Origin: PFJX01 sp964466195
GTDB lineage: Bacteria > Pseudomonadota > Gammaproteobacteria > Burkholderiales > Thiobacillaceae
Direction: 5' to 3'
Length of the DNA stretch: 64,000 nucleotides
Assembly: GCA_964466195.1 (NCBI GenBank)
Contig: CAYXMQ010000015.1
Location: forward strand, 24,399-88,398
Under the pieces are notes generated by a model, which was given only the letters and a program-made list of their open reading frames with translations, was not told where the DNA came from and ran no database searches. This document shows positions 33,980 through 42,780 of the stretch, in pieces. Every line of letters starts with the position of its first letter. Within the stretch, counting starts at the first letter, position 1. The position numbers and the translations under genes were made by a program.

Positions 33980-35674
33980 ATGACGACAGCAGAGAGTCCG
34001 ATGCGCGGGAACGCGCAGCCGGACCAGTTGAATCGCCTGGAGCATCTGGTTTCCATCGGCATCGAGCTGTCCAGTCAGCGGGATCTGGGCGAACTGCTGA
34101 ACCGGATACTGGAAGCGGCGCAAATGCTGACCCATGCCGATGGCGGCACGATCTATCTGATCCGCGAGCAGCAGCTCGAATTCGCGATCATCCGCAACAA
34201 AAGCCTGGGCATCCATCTGGGCGGGCGTGGCGGCGACGCGCTGGCGCATGACCCGATCCCGATGTTTCTGCCTGACGGCAGTCCGAATTTGTCGACCGTC
34301 TCGGCGTCAGCGGCGATTTCCGGCAAGACCATCAACATCGCCGACGCTTATGGTGCTAGCGAGTTTGATTTTTCCGGCACACGCCGCTTCGACGCGCTCA
34401 ACGGCTACCTGTCGCGCTCCTTTTTGACCGTGCCGATGAAGGATCACGAGGATCGCGTCATCGGCGTCCTGCAGTTGATCAATGCCGAGGATGCCGTCAG
34501 CGGCGCCATCATGCCGTTCGATCGGGACGACCAGTACCTGGTCGAGTCGCTCGCGTCGCAGGCGGCGGTGGTGTTGACCAACCGGCAGTTGATCGAGCGG
34601 CTGGAAGAGTTGTTCGTTTCCTTTATCAAGCTCATTTCCAACGCGCTGGACGAAAAGTCGCCCTATACGCACGGCCATTGCCAGCGCGTGCCGGAAATCA
34701 CCATGTTGCTGGCGGAGGCGGCGCACCGGACCGAACAGGGGCCGTTGCAGAGTTTTCATCTCAGCGATACAGGTCGGCGCGAGTTGGAGATCGCTGCGCT
34801 GATGCACGACTGCGGCAAGATCACCACGCCGGTGCATATTGTCGACAAGTCGACCAAACTGGAAACCATTTTCGACCGCATCGAATTGGTCGATACGCGC
34901 ATCGAGGTGCTCAAACGCGACGCGCGCATCCGTCTGCTGGAATCGCGTTTGGCCGATCCGGAACGGCCGGCGGCGCAAGCGGAAGAGGCTTATCGGCAGC
35001 AGTGCGAGGCGCTCGATGCGGCGCGCCTGTTCCTGCGCCGGGCCAATATCGGCGGCGAATCGATGTCGCCCGAGATGCAGGCGCGGGTGCGCGCCATTGC
35101 CGGCGAGCATCGTTGGCGCAATGCGGCCGGTGAAACGGTCGGGCTGCTCAGCGCGGAGGAGGCGGACAAGCTGTGCATCGCCAAAGGCACGCTTTCCGAC
35201 GACGAGCGCGACATTATCAATTACCACATCGTATCCACCATCCGGATGCTGGAAGCGCTGCCCTGGCCGCGGCATCTGCGCAACGTGCCGGAGTTCGCCG
35301 GCGGGCATCATGAGCGCATGGATGGCACGGGCTACCCGAAAGGGTTGACCCGCGAGCAGATGTCGGTGCAGGCGCGCATCATGGGCATCGCCGATATCTT
35401 CGAGGCGCTTACCGCCAGCGACCGTCCCTACAAGCCGGGCATGTCCTTATCTCGTTCGCTGGCTATTCTCGGCCGCATGAAACTGGATAATCACATCGAC
35501 CCGGATCTGTTTGATGTCTTCGTGCGCGAGAAGGTCTATCTCGAATACGCCCGCGCGCATCTCAAACCCGAACAGATCGACGCGGTAGACGAATCCGCCA
35601 TTCCCGGATATTCGGCCGATTTTTCGACGCTCGCCTTGCAACCCGTGAACAACTTGGAGCCGTCCTCGCCATGA
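33980..35674 (+). CDS. GAF-HD-GYP cyclic di-GMP phosphodiesterase
   Basis: 564 residues. An N-terminal GAF sensor domain (about 15-190, with GGTIYLI and GVLQLINAED) is followed by an HD-GYP domain. The HD motif HDCGK is at about residue 275, and HHERMDGTGYP at about 440, with roughly 110 residues of helical, charged insert between them, longer than in the standard family. The metal and GYP residues are present, so it should hydrolyse c-di-GMP. ATG 33980 has GAGAGGGG at suitable distance. It overlaps the adenylate cyclase gene by 4 bp. Confidence 0.9.
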   Translation: MTTAESPMRGNAQPDQLNRLEHLVSIGIELSSQRDLGELLNRILEAAQMLTHADGGTIYLIREQQLEFAIIRNKSLGIHLGGRGGDALAHDPIPMFLPDGSPNLSTVSASAAISGKTINIADAYGASEFDFSGTRRFDALNGYLSRSFLTVPMKDHEDRVIGVLQLINAEDAVSGAIMPFDRDDQYLVESLASQAAVVLTNRQLIERLEELFVSFIKLISNALDEKSPYTHGHCQRVPEITMLLAEAAHRTEQGPLQSFHLSDTGRRELEIAALMHDCGKITTPVHIVDKSTKLETIFDRIELVDTRIEVLKRDARIRLLESRLADPERPAAQAEEAYRQQCEALDAARLFLRRANIGGESMSPEMQARVRAIAGEHRWRNAAGETVGLLSAEEADKLCIAKGTLSDDERDIINYHIVSTIRMLEALPWPRHLRNVPEFAGGHHERMDGTGYPKGLTREQMSVQARIMGIADIFEALTASDRPYKPGMSLSRSLAILGRMKLDNHIDPDLFDVFVREKVYLEYARAHLKPEQIDAVDESAIPGYSADFSTLALQPVNNLEPSSP

Positions 35675-37887
35675 CCTTGCGCAGCCGCCGATTCATCGGG
35701 CAATTCACGCTCAGCGCCGTGCTGATCATCCTGCTGACCTTGCATTTGACCGGCCTGGTGCATCTCGGTTTTGTCGAGAATCTCGACAATGCCCTGTACG
35801 ACCTGAAGGTTCAGGCGACTGCGGCACAGGGGGTCGACGAGCGTATCGTCATCGTCGATATCGACGACAAGAGTTTGCAGGCGGAAGGCCGCTGGCCCTG
35901 GTCGCGCGCGAAGATGGCGCGCATGCAGACCAGTCTGATCGAGCAATATGGCGTTGCGACGGTCGGCTTCGACATCGTGTTTTCCGAACCCGACGCCAGT
36001 TCCGGACTACCCGTGCTGGAAGGGCTGGCGGCCAACGAGTTGAAGGATCAACCCTTGTTTTTGGACATGATCGAGCGGCTGCGACCGCGCCTGGATTACG
36101 ACCGGTTGATGGCCGAGTCGCTGGCCAAGGGCAGTGCCGTGCTGGGCTATTACTTCAACGTCAATCAGGGCGCCGAACGTATCGCCACCTTGCCGAAACC
36201 GCTGTTCACGCAGGATCAGCTCGGCGGGCTCGGGGGCGAGTTCATGCATGCCCAGGGTTATGGCGGCGCTTTACCGATCTTCCTGGAAAAAGCGGCGGCG
36301 GCCGGTTTCTACAACTCCCTGCCGGATAGCGACGGCGTGATCCGGCGCATGCCGGTGATGATCGCTTACCAGAATGCCTATTATGGGTCGCTGCCGATCA
36401 TGTTGACGCGCGCGGCGATGGACGCGAAAGACATACGTCTGCTCAATCCGGGCGGTGACGGCTTCAACCGTTTTCAGCCGCATGCGCTCGATATCGAAGG
36501 CTTGAAGGTTCCCTTCGATACCCAGGGCGGCGCCCTGGTGCCTTACCGCGCGCAAGGCGGCTACCGTTTCGTTTCCGCTACCGATGTGATCAGCGGGCAA
36601 GCGCCGGCCAGCCAGCTCGAAGGCCGTATCGTGCTGATCGGCACCACCGCCCCGGGATTGGCCGATATCCGGGTTACGCCGGTCAGCGAAGTGTTCCCCG
36701 GCGTCGAAATTCATGCTTCGCTGCTGTCCGGCATCCTGGACCAGAACCTGAAATGGAAGCCGCGCGAACTCACCACGATGAGCGTGATCAGTGTGGTGAT
36801 CCTCGGCCTGGTCATCGGCCTCCTGTTGCCGATGGCGACGCCCTTGATTGCGGCGCTTTCGACGCTGGGCTTTCTGGTTCTGGTGGTCGCGCTGGATGTC
36901 TGGGCGTGGAATGTGCTGAATATGGAGTTTCCGCTGGGGGCGCCGATGGTGGCGGTGCTGGGCATGTTCGTGGCCAACATGTCGTATGGCTTCTTCATCG
37001 AATCGCGTACCAAGGGCCAGATCACCAAGCTGTTCGGCCAGTACGTGCCGAAGGAGCTGGTTGAAGAAATGAGCCGCGACCCGGATCGCTACAGCCTGAA
37101 GGGCGAGTCGCGCGACATGACCGTACTGTTCTCGGATATTCGCGACTTCACCAGTATTTCCGAAGGCCTGTCGGCTTCTTCGCTGGCCGAGATGCTGAAT
37201 TTCTACCTGTCTTCGATGACCCGTATCGTGCAGCAACGCCGCGGCACCATCGACAAGTACATCGGCGATGCGATCATGGCATTCTGGGGTGCGCCACTTG
37301 CCGACCCCAACCATGCCCGCGATGCGATTCAAGCCGCCTTGCAGATGCAGCGCGATCTGGACGAACTGAATCCGCAGATGAAGCAGAAGGGCTGGCCGGA
37401 GATCAAGATCGGCATCGGCGTCAATTCCGGCAAGATGAACGTCGGCAACATGGGCTCGGAGTTCCGCATGGCCTACACGGTCATGGCCGATGCCGTGAAC
37501 CTGGCCTCGCGCCTGGAAGGCCTGACCAAGCAATATGGGCTCGGCATCCTGGTCGGCGAAGAAGCGGTCGCGCATTGCCCGGATATCGAGTTCATGCAGG
37601 TCGATGTGGTGCGGGTCAAAGGCAAGGCCAACCCGGTGACGATCTATGAGCCGTTGGGCATGAAGGAGGCGGTCGACATCGCCGCGATGAAGCGCAAGCA
37701 GGATTTTGAACAGGCCTGTGCGTTGTACCTGCAGCACGACTTCGATGCGGCCGAGGACATTTTGCGCAAGGCGAATAAACGCTACCCAAGCAAGTTGTAT
37801 GAGGTCTATCTCGAGCGCATCGCGCATTTCCGCGTCAGTCCGCCGGCTGCGGATTGGGACGGCGTGTTCACGTACACCACCAAGTAG
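35671..37887 (+). CDS. CHASE2-domain class III adenylate cyclase
   Basis: 738 residues: an N-terminal helix, a periplasmic CHASE2 sensor domain (about 35-345, DNALYDLKVQAT, IVIVDIDDKSL, PWSRAKMARM), three membrane helices (about 360-450) and a catalytic domain. Metal-binding Asps are in FSDIRDFTSISE (near 487) and GDAIMAFWG; the Lys in TIDKYIGDAI favours adenine; the transition-state Asn and Arg are in VNLASRLE. cAMP synthesis is therefore likely. A signal outside the cell would control it. Coupled to the HD-GYP gene before and 14 bp from a likely cyclic nucleotide phosphodiesterase after. Confidence 0.9.
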   Translation: MTLRSRRFIGQFTLSAVLIILLTLHLTGLVHLGFVENLDNALYDLKVQATAAQGVDERIVIVDIDDKSLQAEGRWPWSRAKMARMQTSLIEQYGVATVGFDIVFSEPDASSGLPVLEGLAANELKDQPLFLDMIERLRPRLDYDRLMAESLAKGSAVLGYYFNVNQGAERIATLPKPLFTQDQLGGLGGEFMHAQGYGGALPIFLEKAAAAGFYNSLPDSDGVIRRMPVMIAYQNAYYGSLPIMLTRAAMDAKDIRLLNPGGDGFNRFQPHALDIEGLKVPFDTQGGALVPYRAQGGYRFVSATDVISGQAPASQLEGRIVLIGTTAPGLADIRVTPVSEVFPGVEIHASLLSGILDQNLKWKPRELTTMSVISVVILGLVIGLLLPMATPLIAALSTLGFLVLVVALDVWAWNVLNMEFPLGAPMVAVLGMFVANMSYGFFIESRTKGQITKLFGQYVPKELVEEMSRDPDRYSLKGESRDMTVLFSDIRDFTSISEGLSASSLAEMLNFYLSSMTRIVQQRRGTIDKYIGDAIMAFWGAPLADPNHARDAIQAALQMQRDLDELNPQMKQKGWPEIKIGIGVNSGKMNVGNMGSEFRMAYTVMADAVNLASRLEGLTKQYGLGILVGEEAVAHCPDIEFMQVDVVRVKGKANPVTIYEPLGMKEAVDIAAMKRKQDFEQACALYLQHDFDAAEDILRKANKRYPSKLYEVYLERIAHFRVSPPAADWDGVFTYTTK

Positions 37888-37901
37888 GCCGACGGCAGAC
37901 C

Positions 37902-38684
37902 ATGCAGATCCAAGTACTCGGCTGCTCCGGCGGTATCGGCGACGGCCGCCACACGACTTCGTTCCTGATCGACGAGGATATCCTGCTCGACGCCGGCAGC
38001 GGGCTGACGCGCCTGTCGCGCGCGGCATTGGCGCGCATCGATCACGTTTTCATTACCCACAGCCATCTCGATCACATTCTCGGTCTGCCGTTGCTGCTCG
38101 ACAGCGTCGCCGGCGATCGAGACGAAGCCCTGATCCTGCATGCGCTGCCGGAGGTGTTGGAAATACTCAAGGACCACATTTTCAACTGGCGCATCTGGCC
38201 CGACTTCTCGCGCATTCCCTCAGCCAAGAAAGCCTACCTGCGCTATGCTCCGATCGCGTTAGGGCAGACCTTGAGTCTGGCGGATGCGAAGGGTTTGACG
38301 CGTGAAATCACGCCGATTCCGGCGCATCATGTCGTCCCTGCCGCCGGGTTTCATCTGCGCGGCCCGAACGGAAGCCTGCTATTTTCAGGCGATACCAGCC
38401 GCCATCCTGCGCTTTGGGCGTTGGCCGAAACCATTCCTGATTTGTTGCATCTGGTGGTGGAGTGCTCGTTCGGTAATGAACAAAGCGCCGTCGCGCATGC
38501 GTCACGCCACTACCATGCAGCCGATCTGGCAGCGGATCTGGCCGGGATGAAAGCGGGGCCGGAAGTGTGGATCTCGCATCTGAAGCCGGGCGCGGAAGCC
38601 CGCATCATGGCCGAGCTACGCGACGGCCTGGGCGCCAAAGCAGCGGTGCAGGCGCTGACGGAAGGCCAGATCGTTACAATCTGA
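37902..38684 (+). CDS. Metallo-beta-lactamase-fold cyclic nucleotide phosphodiesterase (CpdP/class II like)
   Basis: A 260-residue protein. LGCSGGIGDGRHTTSFLI is the typical start of class II 3',5'-cyclic nucleotide phosphodiesterases. The Zn motif THSHLDH lies near residue 51, followed by PIPAHHV, SGDTSRHP and ISHLKPG, which complete the two-metal site. It would break down cAMP made by the neighbouring cyclase. The placement directly after the cyclase supports this, but specificity is inferred. ATG 37902 is selected by the family N-terminus. Confidence 0.85.
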   Translation: MQIQVLGCSGGIGDGRHTTSFLIDEDILLDAGSGLTRLSRAALARIDHVFITHSHLDHILGLPLLLDSVAGDRDEALILHALPEVLEILKDHIFNWRIWPDFSRIPSAKKAYLRYAPIALGQTLSLADAKGLTREITPIPAHHVVPAAGFHLRGPNGSLLFSGDTSRHPALWALAETIPDLLHLVVECSFGNEQSAVAHASRHYHAADLAADLAGMKAGPEVWISHLKPGAEARIMAELRDGLGAKAAVQALTEGQIVTI

Positions 38685-38701
38685 TTGGGTGCAGACGTAA
38701 A

Positions 38702-38727
38702 AAAAGGAGGGGTTTCCCCCTCCTTTT
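38702..38727. terminator. Bidirectional Rho-independent terminator
   Basis: AAAAGGAGGGG, a short loop, then CCCCTCCTTTT. It sits between the convergent phosphodiesterase (plus) and sulfide dehydrogenase (minus) genes and has A/T runs on both sides. Confidence 0.9.
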
Positions 38728-38745
38728 AAGCATTCAAGCCGGGTT

Positions 38746-40053
38746 TCAGCCCTTCAGCCCCAAGGTGTCGGCCCAAACATTCTTGGCCCAGGACTCCATG
38801 TAAGCGTATTCGAGTTCGCTTTCTTCCGTGGAAACGCCGTTGGCGCCCTTCTCCGGCAGCATGGATTTTTTCTCTTCATTCCAGCGGAATACCGTCGCCA
38901 CGTGGAAGGCGGTGCCCTCGGAACTCGCGGAGTAACAGGTATTGGTCACCACCGGGGCGGGATCGACCCCGCGCCCGCTGAACTGCTCGGACAGCGCGTA
39001 GGCGCACATCTTGCCGGTGTTGTTGGCGACCGAACCGGATTTCGGAAAGTTGGTCAGCGCAGAGTCGCCCAGGATATGGACGTTCTTCACGACCGTGGAC
39101 TCGAAGGTGCGGTAGTCGATCGGGCACCAGGTGCCGTCGTTGCCGGTGCGTACGCCGGCCATGTCGGTGACTTTGGCGGCGCGCATCGGCGGTACCACGT
39201 TGATGACATCGCCTTTGACGTCGTCGAACTCGGTGCCGACCATCATCTTCTTGGCATCGACCATGCGCGGCATGTTGTTCGGACGGTAGTCGATCATGCT
39301 GTTGTCGGTGCCGTAGCCATAGTGCTTCTTCCAGGCGGCCAGGAACAGGCCCTTCTTCGAAGCGATGTCCGGGTTGCCGTCCAGGACGATGATTTTGGAC
39401 TTGGGCTTGGCCTTCTTGAAATAGGTAGCCACCATGCAGGCGCGCTCGTAGGGGCCGGGCGGGCAACGGTAGGGCGCTTTGGGCACGGACATCACGAAGG
39501 TGCCGCCGTCGGGCATGGCTTCCAGTTGCTTGCGCAGAGTGCCGGTCTGGTCGGCGCTGGCTTTCCAGGCGTGCTTGACGGTCTTCTGGGCTTCTTCGTC
39601 ATAGCCTTGCACTTTGTCGAACATCAGTTCGACGCCGCCGGCCAACACCAGCTTGTCGTAGGCGAAGGTCTTGCCGCCACGGGTGCTGACGGTTTGCTTG
39701 GCCGTGTCGACGGCGCTGACGTAGTCGGGCACAAAATTGTTGACGGTCTTTTTGATCTCGTCATAAGACATCGTGATGTCTTCCATCTTGTTGATGCCGG
39801 CCAGTACCGTATTGGAGAACGGGCAGGAGGTGAACATGGCATTCGGCTCAATGACGGTGACTTCAGCCTGCGGGTGCCACATCTTCAAATAACGCGCGAA
39901 GGTAGCGCCGCCGAAGCCGGCGCCGACGACGACGACCTTGGGTGCTGCTTTGCTAATTGCGGGTGAACTGGCGCAACCGGCCAGGCTGCCTACCGCAACC
40001 GCACCTGCGGCACCGGCGGAGACTTTGAGAAATTCGCGGCGATCGATAGCCAT
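38746..40053 (-). CDS. fccB: Flavocytochrome c sulfide dehydrogenase flavoprotein subunit (copy 1)
   Basis: 435 residues with a Tat signal (DRREFLK) and a possible lipobox (SLAGC). The FAD-binding VVVVGAGFGGATFARYL begins near residue 40. The redox-active disulfide cysteines of FccB are present as C197 (YRCPPGPYER) and C373 (NTCYSAS), 176 residues apart, the same distance as the known pair in Allochromatium FccB. It oxidises sulfide in the periplasm, passing electrons to a c-haem. The gene for a monohaem cytochrome lies 19 bp upstream. Confidence 0.93.
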   Translation of the reverse strand: MAIDRREFLKVSAGAAGAVAVGSLAGCASSPAISKAAPKVVVVGAGFGGATFARYLKMWHPQAEVTVIEPNAMFTSCPFSNTVLAGINKMEDITMSYDEIKKTVNNFVPDYVSAVDTAKQTVSTRGGKTFAYDKLVLAGGVELMFDKVQGYDEEAQKTVKHAWKASADQTGTLRKQLEAMPDGGTFVMSVPKAPYRCPPGPYERACMVATYFKKAKPKSKIIVLDGNPDIASKKGLFLAAWKKHYGYGTDNSMIDYRPNNMPRMVDAKKMMVGTEFDDVKGDVINVVPPMRAAKVTDMAGVRTGNDGTWCPIDYRTFESTVVKNVHILGDSALTNFPKSGSVANNTGKMCAYALSEQFSGRGVDPAPVVTNTCYSASSEGTAFHVATVFRWNEEKKSMLPEKGANGVSTEESELEYAYMESWAKNVWADTLGLKG

Positions 40054-40072
40054 AGTGTCTGCTCCTTTTTAT

Positions 40073-40372
40073 TTACTTGATGGCGGCGAAATACTTGGCC
40101 ATGGCCGCGTATTCAGCTTCGGTGTATCCGCTGGCATGCTTTTGCATGACCGTGCCGGGACGCGAGCCGTCCTTGAACGCCTTCATCTGGTCGACGAAAT
40201 ACTTTTCTTCCAAACCGGCCAGGCTGGGAACGGCGCCGAGGCTCTTGCCATTGGGGCCGTGACAATAGGCGCAGTTGGACGCCATAAAGCGCGCCTTGGT
40301 ATCCATTGCTTGGGCCGAAACGGCGCCCATCGCACCTGCCAGCAGCAGGGTAACAGCGAGAGTTTTCTTCAT
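40073..40372 (-). CDS. fccA: Monohaem cytochrome c, likely haem subunit of sulfide dehydrogenase
   Basis: 99 residues with a signal peptide to about residue 22 and one haem site CAYCH near residue 34; the axial Met is probably in VMQKHASGY. Diheme FccA is common in purple sulfur bacteria, but monohaem partners of about 10 kDa are known in green sulfur bacteria. GGAGGAAG precedes the ATG. The neighbouring fccB makes the assignment likely; a general cytochrome c553 is the alternative. Confidence 0.82.
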   Translation of the reverse strand: MKKTLAVTLLLAGAMGAVSAQAMDTKARFMASNCAYCHGPNGKSLGAVPSLAGLEEKYFVDQMKAFKDGSRPGTVMQKHASGYTEAEYAAMAKYFAAIK

Positions 40373-40391
40373 GTCTTCCTCCAGGTTGGGC

Positions 40392-40425
40392 AAAAAAGGG
40401 CATATCGCCAAACAGACGATATGCC
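40392..40425 (-). terminator. Intrinsic terminator/attenuator in front of fccA
   Basis: On the minus strand: GGCATATCG (40425-40417), a 9-nt loop, CGATATGCC (40407-40399), then C and six T (40397-40392). The 9-bp arms are perfect. It lies about 20 nt before the fccA start. It can end readthrough from hemH, or act as an attenuator if the fcc promoter is upstream of it. Confidence 0.75.
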
Positions 40426-40479
40426 TATTTCCTACTAACAAGCTTCAAACCCTGGAGTGTGCAAATTGAGCCAACTTGA

Positions 40480-40495
40480 CTTGACCAGGATCAAG
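40480..40495. promoter_or_regulatory. FNR/Anr/Dnr-type binding site between fccA and hemH
   Basis: CTTGA-CCAGGA-TCAAG is a perfect 5-bp-arm inverted repeat that matches the FNR consensus TTGAT-N4-ATCAA at 9 of 10 positions. It lies about 110 bp upstream of fccA and about 95 bp past hemH. A role in oxygen- or nitric-oxide-dependent control of sulfide oxidation is possible. Confidence 0.55.
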
Positions 40496-40589
40496 GCTGG
40501 CGCGGATATTTGCATGTGGCTTTTGTACCAGTCAACAAGCAAACTCTAATATTGGCGCGGGTTACAGAGGGTTTTCGCAAAAAGCTAGA

Positions 40590-41696
40590 CTAGTTATTTG
40601 CACCCATCGACTGGGCGCGTTGACGTTGCAGTTCGCCTTCTTGCTGAGCGTCATCCGGATTCCAAGATGCGTCCAGCCAGCCCCCCATTTGCGCTTGCGC
40701 CAGATCGGCGAGCGCGTTGATCCAGCCTGGTCGATCATTCAGCGCCGGGATATAGCGATACTCGCCACCGCCCGCGCCGAGGAAGCTGGCTTTGCCTTCG
40801 AGCCCGATTTCTTCCAGGGTTTCCAGGCAATCTGCGATGAAGCCGGGGCAGATGACATCGACCCGACGGGTTTTCTTGCGGCCAAGCTCTTCCAGCGTGG
40901 CGACGGTATAGGGCTGCAACCATTCGGCGCGGCCGAAACGCGACTGAAAGCTGACCCGGTACTGTTCGGGCGACAGGTTCAGCGCCTCGGCCAGCAGGCG
41001 TCCGGTGTGCTGGCATTCGCAGTGGTAGGGGTCGCCCAAGTCGAGCGAACGGCGCGGAATGCCATGAAAGCTCATGACCAGCACATCGGGCCGGCCATGC
41101 TCCGCCCAGTAGGCTTGCACGCTTTGTTTAAGCGCCGTGACGTAGCCGGCATCGGCCGGGAAATGCTTGACTGCGCGTATTTCCGGCGGGTTGCGCTGAT
41201 GCAGCAGGTTTTGCCAGACCGCATCCAGCGCGGCGCCGGTGCTGCTGGCGGCATATTGCGGATACAGCGGCAGCACTAGAATGCGCTCCACGCCTTGCGC
41301 CTTCATCGCGGCCAGCTTGGCCGCGATGGAGGGCTGGCCGTAGCGCATGGCGTATTCCACCTGTACCGGTTGCGGGGTGCGACTCGCCATTTCCGCCGCC
41401 AGCAATTCAGCCTGGCGGGCGGTGTAGTGCTTCAGCGGCGAACCTTCCGGCCGCCAGATCGAGGCATATTTCTCGGCCGACTTCTTCGGCCGGGTATTCA
41501 GGATGATGCCGTGCAGGATCAGCCACCAGACCGGGCGCGGGATTTCCACTACCCGCCGGTCCCAGAGAAACTCTTTCAAGTAGGTGCGCAAGGCGGGTGC
41601 GGTCGGCGCTTCCGGCGTGCCCAGATTGATCAGCAGAATGCCGATGCGGGCCGCTTGGCCGTGGCGGTAGGGCGGTTCGGGCAGGTAGAAAGGCAT
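40590..41696 (-). CDS. hemH: Ferrochelatase HemH
   Basis: 368 residues, class of bacterial ferrochelatases that insert iron into protoporphyrin IX. INLGTPEAPTAPALRTYLKEF near residue 23, VMSFHGIPRRSLDLGDPYH near 209 with the catalytic His, and CPGFIADCLETLEEI near 285 are characteristic. Haem supply matters here for c-type cytochromes encoded nearby. Downstream of hrcA on the same strand with a 26-bp gap. Confidence 0.95.
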   Translation of the reverse strand: MPFYLPEPPYRHGQAARIGILLINLGTPEAPTAPALRTYLKEFLWDRRVVEIPRPVWWLILHGIILNTRPKKSAEKYASIWRPEGSPLKHYTARQAELLAAEMASRTPQPVQVEYAMRYGQPSIAAKLAAMKAQGVERILVLPLYPQYAASSTGAALDAVWQNLLHQRNPPEIRAVKHFPADAGYVTALKQSVQAYWAEHGRPDVLVMSFHGIPRRSLDLGDPYHCECQHTGRLLAEALNLSPEQYRVSFQSRFGRAEWLQPYTVATLEELGRKKTRRVDVICPGFIADCLETLEEIGLEGKASFLGAGGGEYRYIPALNDRPGWINALADLAQAQMGGWLDASWNPDDAQQEGELQRQRAQSMGANN

Positions 41697-41722
41697 GGCG
41701 ATGGCGGTGTGGCCTTAGGTGA

Positions 41723-42742
41723 TCAGTGATAGGACAGCGCGCTGGACAGCAATTTGGCGGTAATGTCGACAATGGGAATGACCCGTTCATAGGCCATGCG
41801 GGTGGGGCCGATGACGCCGAGCGTGCCGACCACTTCGCCATTCGCTTCGTAGGGGGCGGAGATGACGCTGCATTCGTCCAGGCTGGCGACGCCGGATTCG
41901 GCGCCGATGAACAACTGCACGCCGCTGGCGGCATGGCTGACATCGAGCAGTTGCATCAACTCGGTTTTCTGTTCGAACAGGCCGAATAACTCGCGCAGGC
42001 GCACCATGTTGGTGGCGAGCTCCGGCGTGCCGAGCAGGTTGCGTTCGCCGGAAAGCACATATTCATTGCCGACATCGCTGAACGCATCGGTGCCGGCGGC
42101 GACCACCATTTCCATCAGGCGGCTGATGTCTGTTTTCAATTCCACCAGTTCGTTGGCCAGGCGCGGCTGCACCTGTTCGAACGAGAATCCGGCGAAATGC
42201 TGATTGTAATAATTGGCGGCGCGCACCAGTTGATTGGGGTCGTAATTGCGGTCGGTGACGATGACGCGGTTCTGTACTTCACCGTCGGCGGTCACCATGA
42301 TCAGCAGAATCCGCTTTTCGGACAGGCTGAGGAATTCGATCTGACGCAGACCCTGATTGCGCCGCTTCGGGATCAGCACCACGCCGGCGTAGGCGGTGAG
42401 TTCGGCCAGCAGGTGCGAGGCGGCGCTGACCAGACGCTGCGGATGATCCGGCGACAGCTTGGTCTCGATTTGCCGTACTTCGCCGTGTCCCAACGGTTTG
42501 ACCGTGAGCAGCGTGTCGACGAACAAGCGGTAGCCGCGCGGCGTCGGCACGCGGCCGGCGGAAGTATGCGGACTGGTGATGTAGCCGCCTTCTTCCAGGT
42601 CGGCCATGATGTTGCGGATCGAGGCGGAGGACAGGTTCAAGCCGGAATGCTTCGACAACGTGCGCGAACCGATGGGTTGGCCGTCTTCGATGTAACGCTC
42701 AACCAGAAACTTGAGCAGGATGCGGGCGCGGTCGTTAAGCAT
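41723..42742 (-). CDS. hrcA: Heat-inducible transcription repressor HrcA
   Basis: 339 residues with the HrcA winged helix (LNDRARILLKFLVERYIEDGQP, SASIRNIMADLEEGGYI) and GAF-like core. It represses CIRCE-controlled chaperone genes. ATG 42742 fits homology better than the TTG at 42751. I found no CIRCE element (TTAGCACTC-N9-GAGTGCTAA) in the window, so its targets, such as groESL, lie elsewhere; the heat shock genes here have sigma-32 type promoters instead. Divergent from nadK. Confidence 0.95.
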   Translation of the reverse strand: MLNDRARILLKFLVERYIEDGQPIGSRTLSKHSGLNLSSASIRNIMADLEEGGYITSPHTSAGRVPTPRGYRLFVDTLLTVKPLGHGEVRQIETKLSPDHPQRLVSAASHLLAELTAYAGVVLIPKRRNQGLRQIEFLSLSEKRILLIMVTADGEVQNRVIVTDRNYDPNQLVRAANYYNQHFAGFSFEQVQPRLANELVELKTDISRLMEMVVAAGTDAFSDVGNEYVLSGERNLLGTPELATNMVRLRELFGLFEQKTELMQLLDVSHAASGVQLFIGAESGVASLDECSVISAPYEANGEVVGTLGVIGPTRMAYERVIPIVDITAKLLSSALSYH

Positions 42743-42766
42743 GGCGGGCAATGATAACGGGATGGC

Positions 42767-42772
42767 TATAAT
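42767..42772 (+). promoter_or_regulatory. Candidate -10 element very close to nadK start
   Basis: A perfect TATAAT ends only 8 bp before the nadK ATG at 42781. If used, the transcript would begin at or within 1-2 nt of the start codon, giving a leaderless mRNA. There is no clear Shine-Dalgarno in front of nadK and no convincing -35. Confidence 0.5.
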
Positions 42773-42780
42773 TTCGCGCC

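Noticed and set aside
36271..38028. A 585-codon open frame opposite the adenylate cyclase
   Set aside because: Histidine- and arginine-rich shadow product with no family likeness.
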